Made by a program: the position numbers and the translations under genes | The notes under the pieces: model-generated | What the model was told of the DNA's origin: nothing | Databases searched by the model: none | Seen by the model: only the letters and a program-made list of their open reading frames with translations | Shown: in pieces, positions 58,173 to 64,000 of the stretch | How positions within the stretch are numbered: the first letter of the stretch is position 1 | Layout: each line of letters begins with the position of its first letter | Origin: Methanocella_A sp963769045 | Lineage (GTDB): Archaea; Halobacteriota; Methanocellia; Methanocellales; Methanocellaceae | Assembly (NCBI GenBank): GCA_963769045.1 | Contig: CAVYKK010000005.1 | Coordinates: forward strand, 16,187-80,186 | Reading direction: 5' to 3' | Length of the DNA: 64,000 bases

Positions 58173-60083
58173 TTAAATTAAACGAATTGTTTCCAGGTTC
58201 ATCGGTGATTTGGTCTCCATCTTGTACTTCTTGTAGATAGAGCTGGCTAAGTCGAGACATTTGTTCTCGTCGCCGTGGTTGGTGATGATCCGCTCCGGCC
58301 TGGGATCCATGCGCTTCACGTACTCCATGAGCTGCCGCCGGTCCGAGTGTCCCGAGAAGCCGTCTACTGTCGTGACTTCCAGGGCAATCTTCATGATCGC
58401 GGTCTTGCCGTTCTCGGTCATGGGGATCTCTCCCCAGCCCTTCTGAATACGTCTGCCGAGGGTGCCTTCTGCCTGGTAGCCGACGAACACTAACGTGTTC
58501 CGCTTGTCCGCGCCATAGTTTTTCAGGTACTCCATGACCGGGCCGCCGTTCATCATGCCCGATGTCGCCAGCACGATACATGGGTCCGGGTTCTGCAGGA
58601 TTTCCTCTCTCTTCTTGGGAGAATCGACCTGTACGAACGAGGGAGACAGGAACGGGTTCTGGCCTTTGTGGAAGATCATGTCCTGCAATTCCACGTTCAG
58701 GTACTCGGGGTACGTGGTATGGATGGCTGTGGCTTCCCATATCATGCCGTCGAGATAGACGGGCACGTTGGGAATCCACCCTTTCCTGATGGCTTCCTCG
58801 AGCACGATCATGACTTCCTGGCTCCTGCCCACGGCGAACGTGGGTATGAGCACCTTGCCGCCCCGCGACAGGGTCGTCTTACAGATCTGCTGTAGCTCGA
58901 TCTCGGCTTCCTTGCGCTGGGGCTGCATGTCGTGCATGCCGCCGTACGTGGCTTCCATGATCACCGTCTCGATGCGCGGGAACTGGTTGACCGCCGCGTC
59001 GAAGAGCCGGGTCTTCTCGTACTTGAAGTCGCCGGTGAACGCTACGTTGTAGAGGCCTTCGCCGATATGGAAATGAGCGCAGGCCGAGCCGAGGATGTGG
59101 CCCGAGTTGTAGAACGTGAGCCGGACGTCCGGCGCTATGTCGGTGACGTCGCCATAATTGAGCGTGATAGTGTGCTTCAGCGTCTCGCGGATCATCGCCG
59201 ATTCGTATGGCGGCCGCTTGCCTTCGCGGTTGGCCACCTCGATGTAGTCCAGCTGTAGCAGGCCCATGAGATCGCGGGTCGGCGGTGTCATGTAGACCGG
59301 GCCCTCGTAGCCGTACTTGAACAGCAGCGGGATGATACCGCAGTGGTCGAGATGCGCGTGTGTCAGCACGACCGCGTCGATGTTGGTCAGCGGGCTGACC
59401 TCGGGAACATATAAGTAAGGCGTACCGTTGCTCTCGGCCCCGGTGCTTACGCCACAGTCGATGAGTATCTTGGTCTCAGGCGTGCTGAGGAGGAACGAGC
59501 TTCTCCCGACCTCTTTGCAGCCGCCGAGCGTCGTAATCCTTATCCACTGGTCTTTGGTCGAGACAGGCCGGTGTATCTTCCGGCCGATGGTCTTAAGGAT
59601 CGCCTTCCTGTCATCTTTTACCGAGCGCAGGTACTGCCGGATATCTTTCACAGTCTTGGACTCGATAGGCGGGGTACGCACGACTTTAGGTGTCCAGCCG
59701 ATATGCTTGGTGATCTCGCGCAGCGTCGAGCCATGCCGGCCGATGACCAGCCCTGGCTTCTCCGCCTCGATGATGACCTCCCCTGTGTCCGTGTCAAAGT
59801 AAAAATTCGATAAGCCCGATTCTTGTGGTACGATCTGCTTGATCTTCTCGATGGACTGCTCCGCGTCAAGCAGCATCTTCGGGTCCGGCCGGACCACGAT
59901 TCGCTTGCGCAGGTCCTTGGCCAGCGAGCGGATAATGTCACCGTTGTCCGCGAATGCCTTGGGCTCGGTCGTGTAGATGACCAGCTCCGGGCCCTCGAAC
60001 TCGAGGTCGGAAATGGTAATGCCCTTGGGCAGCTTATTGGAGATCTTAATGCGCAGATCGTTTAAAACGTCGTCAATCGTCAC
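58173..60083 (-). CDS. Archaeal CPSF ribonuclease aCPSF1 (KH-MBL-beta-CASP)
   Basis: A 636-residue ribonuclease, the archaeal transcription-termination factor aCPSF1. Two KH domains (1-~145; VIGRHGSTLREI) are followed by the metallo-beta-lactamase domain (THAHLDHCG, SGHILGSACAH and TGDFKYEKT). The beta-CASP region has ATYGG, PTFAVGRSQE and ATSGMMNGGP, ending with GFSGHSDR and ITNHGDENKC. In this family it cleaves pre-mRNA 3' ends at U-rich sites. The start is GTG with GAGGGG upstream. It is 39 bases after psmB on the same strand, a conserved neighbourhood. Confidence 0.96.
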   Translation of the reverse strand: MTIDDVLNDLRIKISNKLPKGITISDLEFEGPELVIYTTEPKAFADNGDIIRSLAKDLRKRIVVRPDPKMLLDAEQSIEKIKQIVPQESGLSNFYFDTDTGEVIIEAEKPGLVIGRHGSTLREITKHIGWTPKVVRTPPIESKTVKDIRQYLRSVKDDRKAILKTIGRKIHRPVSTKDQWIRITTLGGCKEVGRSSFLLSTPETKILIDCGVSTGAESNGTPYLYVPEVSPLTNIDAVVLTHAHLDHCGIIPLLFKYGYEGPVYMTPPTRDLMGLLQLDYIEVANREGKRPPYESAMIRETLKHTITLNYGDVTDIAPDVRLTFYNSGHILGSACAHFHIGEGLYNVAFTGDFKYEKTRLFDAAVNQFPRIETVIMEATYGGMHDMQPQRKEAEIELQQICKTTLSRGGKVLIPTFAVGRSQEVMIVLEEAIRKGWIPNVPVYLDGMIWEATAIHTTYPEYLNVELQDMIFHKGQNPFLSPSFVQVDSPKKREEILQNPDPCIVLATSGMMNGGPVMEYLKNYGADKRNTLVFVGYQAEGTLGRRIQKGWGEIPMTENGKTAIMKIALEVTTVDGFSGHSDRRQLMEYVKRMDPRPERIITNHGDENKCLDLASSIYKKYKMETKSPMNLETIRLI

Positions 60084-60122
60084 TGTTTTTTCCCCTCAAT
60101 CCTTCTAAAAAAAGCAACAGGG

Positions 60123-60746
60123 TCAGGAGTTGTAAACCTGTTTGCTTATCTCCCTCTCGAAGACTTCAACTTTCTCCGGGGTAATTACGCAGAACTGCAT
60201 GCCGTTGCCCGACGCAGAGTCACGCTTCATGGCCGACTCCAGCGCCCTCGTGGCCAGCTCTACGCCTTCCTCAGTGCTCAAGCCCGGCTTGTAGCGGTCT
60301 TCCAGCACGCCGTAGGCCATGGGAGAGCCCGAGCCCGTGGACACGAACTTATCCTCTTCGATCCGGCCGCCGAGCGGGTCCAGCGAGTATACTTTCGGAC
60401 CTTTGGCGTCGACGCCGCCGATGAGGATCTGTACGTAGAATGGCACGTACTTGTTCTCGGCGAGAATGTTGGATAATAACATGGATAGCGCGTTAATGGT
60501 CATCAACCCGTGGCGACGGAGCTCGAAAAGCTTGGCCTCGACCTGAAGGACGCGTGCCAGCCTCTGGCCGTCACCCACTGAGCCTGCAATGGTCATCGCG
60601 GCATTATCGGTAATACGGTAAATCTTCTGGGCATCACGGCTAGCGATGAAGTTGCCCATGGTGGCCCTACGTTCGGTCGCCAGTACGACTCCGTTGTTAC
60701 AGATTATCCCGATGGTGGTAGTGCCTTTATAGATTTTGTCTTCCAT
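60123..60746 (-). CDS. psmB: 20S proteasome beta subunit
   Basis: The catalytic subunit of the archaeal proteasome, 207 residues. It is made with a short propeptide MEDKIYKG, cut to expose T9 as N-terminal nucleophile (TTTIGIICNNGVVLATERRATMGN). Catalytic acidic and lysine residues of the Ntn fold and GSGSPMAYGVLED are present. ATG 60746 has GAGGAA upstream. It is cotranscribed with aCPSF1. The 294-bp region upstream to 61040 holds an AT-rich promoter and no other gene that I can support. Confidence 0.96.
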   Translation of the reverse strand: MEDKIYKGTTTIGIICNNGVVLATERRATMGNFIASRDAQKIYRITDNAAMTIAGSVGDGQRLARVLQVEAKLFELRRHGLMTINALSMLLSNILAENKYVPFYVQILIGGVDAKGPKVYSLDPLGGRIEEDKFVSTGSGSPMAYGVLEDRYKPGLSTEEGVELATRALESAMKRDSASGNGMQFCVITPEKVEVFEREISKQVYNS

Positions 60747-61040
60747 CAAAATTCCTCTGGTAATAGACACAAAATTAGTCACTCGTAATTATATGTCTTT
60801 TATATATAATCCTTTCCCCGTTACGCCGCAGGCATTTTTGAAATGTTTTTATAACGCTGTGCAGTAATAGCGGAGAAAAGACTGCTTGACTAATCTTCTG
60901 ATCACGTCGCTCATTTATAAATCTTGCGCTGACATGCCATAAGCCCCGGAAAAGCCTGCTCGCAACATTATGAGTTATATTATACAGGACAGCCCGGTAT
61001 GTGTCGGGCCAAATGGGCCGGAGCACAGCCACATCCCGGG

Positions 61041-62906
61041 CTATATAGTCCCGGTATCCGTTGGGATATAATATGTCTTTTTACCGTTGATCCCGCCCTC
61101 TTCGACGTACCAGAGCTTGCCGTCCTTCGTATACTGTTTACCGGACCAGGGGACGATGTTGTTATCCTTGTATTCGCACTCGTAGTTCTTGTTCCCGTTG
61201 TCCCAGTACGAGGTGTACGGTCCCTGTTTCCAGCCGTCTCTGTACGTGACGGTGTTCTTCAGCTGGCCGTTCAGGTGGTATTCCTGGAACAGCCCGTCGG
61301 GTACGATCCTCTTGCCGTATACCGGGTCGTCGGCCTCGTAGTACGGGTAGGTCATCTGCAGCTGGCCAGTCGTATAATATCCGGTATAAGTCTTCTTCGT
61401 TTTACCCGGCGCAGGTGTCGGTGTCGAAGCTGCGGCCTCGCTTTTGCCCGGGACTGTGTACGTTTCCGAACAGATGACGTAGCCGCCCAGGTCGTACATC
61501 AGGCTGACCTTGTCTCCGGGGCTGGCCTGGACGGAGAACCTGACCTGGTTGAAGCTGTCGGTTTCGCTGGCCAGGTACATGCGGTAAGGCTGGCCGTTCA
61601 GGACTACGCAGAGGCCATTGCGGATGACCGGAGCCTTCTGCCATTCGTTGGTAGGGATGAAATCGAGGTGCCCGTCGACGATGTACTCGTCGTCGACGTC
61701 CGGGCTCTTCTTAATATTGTCGACCGTAGCACGGAACCGCGGAAGAAATGAGTCCAACACTGAAGCGCTGGCCCTCACTGCCGTGGGTATCAGTGTTGAC
61801 TGCTGGTCGGCGACCACGTACTGGTCGATATTGTCGTACTGGTAGCTGTTCTGATATGTGGTCACGTATTTCATCTTCGACCACCGGCTCAGGAACCAGT
61901 TCTGCTTTGCCAGCCTGATCTCGTTGCCGTCCACGGTATATCGCAGGTAGCCGTTCCTCGATGTCGCGCCGTACACGCTCGGCGTCGGGTATTCGGGGAA
62001 GCCGTTCGCTGTCACAATGTTGCCGGAGCTGTCCTTTTTCCAGGTGGGAATCGTGTCCTCGGACAGAAACTTGCCGTTTGTGAACGTGGCGACGTCCGTC
62101 ATCAGGCCGCTGAGCGTCTTACTGCGGTCCCACGTGCGACGATATACGATGCCCGGCGAGGACTGGTAGAGGCCGAAATCGGAATACTTCCGTATCGTGA
62201 GAGCATCGGTGGCGTCCTCATAGGGGTCGGCCCTCGGGTGGCCGTCGTTACGCACGTGAGCGGGCACTGTCATATCGGACATCAGGTGCATGGTCTCTCC
62301 TACCGATCGCCATGCCATGCCGTAATAGTAATTTCCGCGGCTGACATTTTCAAGGGCAAGCCGGTAGTACTCCTTGCCATTGTTAAACGAGTACCGCTGC
62401 TCGTAGATGTCGTCCTTCTTCAGCCCGAAGGCCCAGTCCCGGGCGCTCATCTTCGGGTCCCCGAGCGAGGGGCCGTAATAGGCCTCGCCCATCTCCCGCA
62501 GGAACTCGAGGTCGGTGAGCCAGGGCTTGTTCTGGTTCTTCGGGTCATAGAAGTGCCGGAGGGACATGATGTACTCCGGCTCATCGGCGGAGAAGCCGCC
62601 GTCGACAATCCAGTCGGCCAGCGTCTTTTGCCGGTAAAGCTCCTTTCGCGCGAAATTCTCAGTGCCATCCGACAGGTCCCATGCGAGCCCGTAGCATGAG
62701 GCACCGTCCAGCGAATAGTTGAGCCTGTCGCTCGACGTGGCCGCGCTGACCGGACGATCGTCCGGCATAATCATTGTCCCGTAATAATCGAGGGCTGCAC
62801 TGTTGATGGCCGGATGGGTCTCCTTGTTCAGGTACGCCGATGCGCACGTCGGCAACAGGGCGAGCGCTATGACGAGCAGGATGATCAGAACCCACTTACG
62901 TGCCAT
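61041..62906 (-). CDS. Secreted zinc phospholipase C/S1 nuclease-like protein with MORN-type repeats
   Basis: A 621-residue exported protein with a signal peptide (1-~24; LLPTCASA). The catalytic-like part has conserved metal-binding features: HPAINSAALDYYG near the start, SLRHFYDP, and the key HLMSDMTVPAHVRNDGHP, as in PLC/P1 nuclease folds (His/Asp zinc ligands). After a Thr/Pro linker (~485-500), the C-terminus has YwqK/MORN-like repeats: YYTTGQLQMTYPYY, GLFQEYHLNGQLKNTVTYRDGWKQGPYTSYWDNGN. The substrate is unknown. It overlaps the upstream lipoprotein gene by 22 bases. Confidence 0.75.
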   Translation of the reverse strand: MARKWVLIILLVIALALLPTCASAYLNKETHPAINSAALDYYGTMIMPDDRPVSAATSSDRLNYSLDGASCYGLAWDLSDGTENFARKELYRQKTLADWIVDGGFSADEPEYIMSLRHFYDPKNQNKPWLTDLEFLREMGEAYYGPSLGDPKMSARDWAFGLKKDDIYEQRYSFNNGKEYYRLALENVSRGNYYYGMAWRSVGETMHLMSDMTVPAHVRNDGHPRADPYEDATDALTIRKYSDFGLYQSSPGIVYRRTWDRSKTLSGLMTDVATFTNGKFLSEDTIPTWKKDSSGNIVTANGFPEYPTPSVYGATSRNGYLRYTVDGNEIRLAKQNWFLSRWSKMKYVTTYQNSYQYDNIDQYVVADQQSTLIPTAVRASASVLDSFLPRFRATVDNIKKSPDVDDEYIVDGHLDFIPTNEWQKAPVIRNGLCVVLNGQPYRMYLASETDSFNQVRFSVQASPGDKVSLMYDLGGYVICSETYTVPGKSEAAASTPTPAPGKTKKTYTGYYTTGQLQMTYPYYEADDPVYGKRIVPDGLFQEYHLNGQLKNTVTYRDGWKQGPYTSYWDNGNKNYECEYKDNNIVPWSGKQYTKDGKLWYVEEGGINGKKTYYIPTDTGTI

Positions 62907-64000
62907 GTCCCGTCCGCCTCCCTTACCGTATAGAACGTATATGTTTTACCATCCGCCGTCATCTCGTAGAACACGATGTCCGGCGTCTCCCTGACGACTT
63001 TCGCCGCGCGAAGTGCCTTAGCCACCGCCGCTCTTTCTCCTGCGGGGATCTCCAGGCCGTCTGACGCTGCTGTCCTGGCGCTGGCTGTCAGTGTACTCAG
63101 GAACGTAGCGTCGTCACCACGCTCCAGCGCATCGGATGCCGTGCTCACTACTTTTGCACTGCTGCCGTAATCGATGGCGGGACCTGTCGACTGGCCGGGG
63201 CTGAAGATCGTCACATCCAGGGCTATGCCGTCGGCCGCAGGCGCCCCTCCTGCGGGGCTATCCGAGTTATCGACGATGACATAGTACGTATCCCGGGCAG
63301 GGGCAGTCCACTCGTAAGTCTTGACATCCGTGTTGAGTTGCGTGCCCGTCGTATAGGACTCGAAGTCGGTCCGTGCCTGATAGCTCTCAAAGCCGGCCGC
63401 ATCCAGCAGGAAAACGTCTACCGGCTCCCCGGCCAGGATCGCGACACGTAGCAGGTCGCCGGCCTGGCAGCTGACCGGGTAATATCGGTACATGCCGCCT
63501 GACAGGCGCATCGATTCGGCATATAACGGGGATTTCTCCAGAGTATTTTCAGGCGAGGCCTGTCCGGCTGCAAAACGCACGACCGTAGTGTCTACACTGG
63601 CGTCTGTACCAAGGTAGGCACCGCCGTCGGGCCATGCCGAGTTGTCGACCACGAGGTAATAGCGTCCCGCATCAGCTATTTCGCCGGTGAAGGTCTTGAA
63701 GTCCGTGCCCAGCTCAGTACCATCGGTAAAAGCCTCGAAGGTACTGCCCTCCTTGAAACCGGCGAAGGCCGCAGCGTCCAGGAACATGATATCGATCGGC
63801 TGGCTGGCCAGGACGGTGACGGTCACTTCGTCGCCCTTTCCAAGATCGCAGGGATAATACCTGTACGTGCCAGCGGTGACCGTAATAGACTCCTGGTGCA
63901 GCATCTCCCCCTCAGTGCCCGAAGGGCCGCCCATCCCGCCATCGGCAGCCTCGACCAGGGCATTCATGCGCTCCTCCGACGGCCCGGTGCAGCCGCCGAG
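62885..64000 (-). CDS. Lipoprotein with two duplicated beta-sandwich domains, 5'-truncated by window edge
   Basis: The frame is open beyond base 64000; its first visible residues LGGCTG look like a lipobox, so only the signal sequence is missing. The mature part has two homologous domains of ~115 residues, each with YRYYP, a V-x-I-x-A-(S/G)-(Q/E)-P-(I/V)-D motif, and (Y/F)-Y-(L/V)-(V/I)-V-D-N-S. These resemble the PPC (pre-peptidase C-terminal) type. A small C-terminal domain (~280-360, FYEMTADGKTYTFYTVREADGTWHV) follows. It is coupled to the downstream phospholipase-like gene by a 22-base overlap. Confidence 0.7.
   Translation of the reverse strand, partial: LGGCTGPSEERMNALVEAADGGMGGPSGTEGEMLHQESITVTAGTYRYYPCDLGKGDEVTVTVLASQPIDIMFLDAAAFAGFKEGSTFEAFTDGTELGTDFKTFTGEIADAGRYYLVVDNSAWPDGGAYLGTDASVDTTVVRFAAGQASPENTLEKSPLYAESMRLSGGMYRYYPVSCQAGDLLRVAILAGEPVDVFLLDAAGFESYQARTDFESYTTGTQLNTDVKTYEWTAPARDTYYVIVDNSDSPAGGAPAADGIALDVTIFSPGQSTGPAIDYGSSAKVVSTASDALERGDDATFLSTLTASARTAASDGLEIPAGERAAVAKALRAAKVVRETPDIVFYEMTADGKTYTFYTVREADGTWHVSGF

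Noticed and set aside
60775..61032. An 85-residue frame upstream of psmB
   Set aside because: It has no recognisable domain and covers the psmB promoter region; codon use is unconvincing.

Overview
The window looks like a chromosomal segment of a hydrogenotrophic, formate-using methanogenic archaeon. The evidence is a complete F420-reducing hydrogenase operon (frhADGB) divergent from a formate transporter/dehydrogenase operon (fdhCAB), archaeal information-processing genes (aCPSF1, proteasome beta, aIF1A, archaeal TyrRS and topoisomerase IA, GatCAB), TATA-type promoters and a moderately GC-rich base composition. The gene set best fits Methanocellales (Methanocella-like). That placement is an inference from gene content, not from a database match.

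Layout. 1-8 kb: a cut-off PEGA-domain surface protein, the RNA-end-repair enzymes RtcA and KptA tail to tail, a membrane protein, a small operon joining a ubiquitin-like sulfur carrier to a SufS-type cysteine desulfurase, tRNA-Ser(CGA), a methyltransferase and a DUF362 protein. 8-19 kb: a polyprenyl diphosphate synthase, a secreted beta-propeller, an HTH protein fused to a TiaS/Mmp11-like nucleotide-binding domain, a frameshifted alpha/beta hydrolase, and an overlapping operon asnB(frameshifted)-gatC-gatA-gatB-topA. 19-26 kb: a secreted RCC1-repeat protein, a membrane-spanning PQQ-propeller/winged-helix regulator, a polysaccharide flippase and a glycosyltransferase. 25.9-27.1 kb: a gene-free zone with a degenerate repeat family and a roughly 600-bp imperfect palindrome.

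27-44 kb is mostly housekeeping: purB, a phosphodiesterase, tyrS, aIF1A, a MobB-MoaE fusion with glmM, prs, a redox flavoprotein with an HxlR regulator, a LysE exporter with a zinc microprotein, ugd, two NifX-like proteins, a DUF3006/metallo-hydrolase pair and an XPD-like helicase with a HEAT tail. 44.6-54.1 kb is an energy-metabolism island: frhADGB and fdhCAB read outward from a 700-bp AT-rich control region, followed by a beta-carbonic anhydrase. Together they handle H2, formate, CO2/bicarbonate and F420H2. The MobB-MoaE fusion and the sulfur-transfer genes could supply molybdopterin and sulfur for FdhA. 54-64 kb: a membrane protein, a methyltransferase, a nucleoside phosphorylase, a 51-residue membrane microprotein, a frameshifted FMN-barrel protein, aCPSF1 with psmB, and a secreted phospholipase/nuclease-like protein next to a cut-off lipoprotein.

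The most unusual content is non-coding. (1) Intergenic hairpin elements are built from 9-nt units; several have long perfect terminal inverted repeats and some exactly fill the gap between two stop codons. (2) A CG-alternating motif occurs six times, five of them between convergent genes. (3) The palindrome/repeat cluster lies at 26-27 kb. (4) Three genes carry single frameshifts, which could be real decay or sequence error. All alignments were made by eye.
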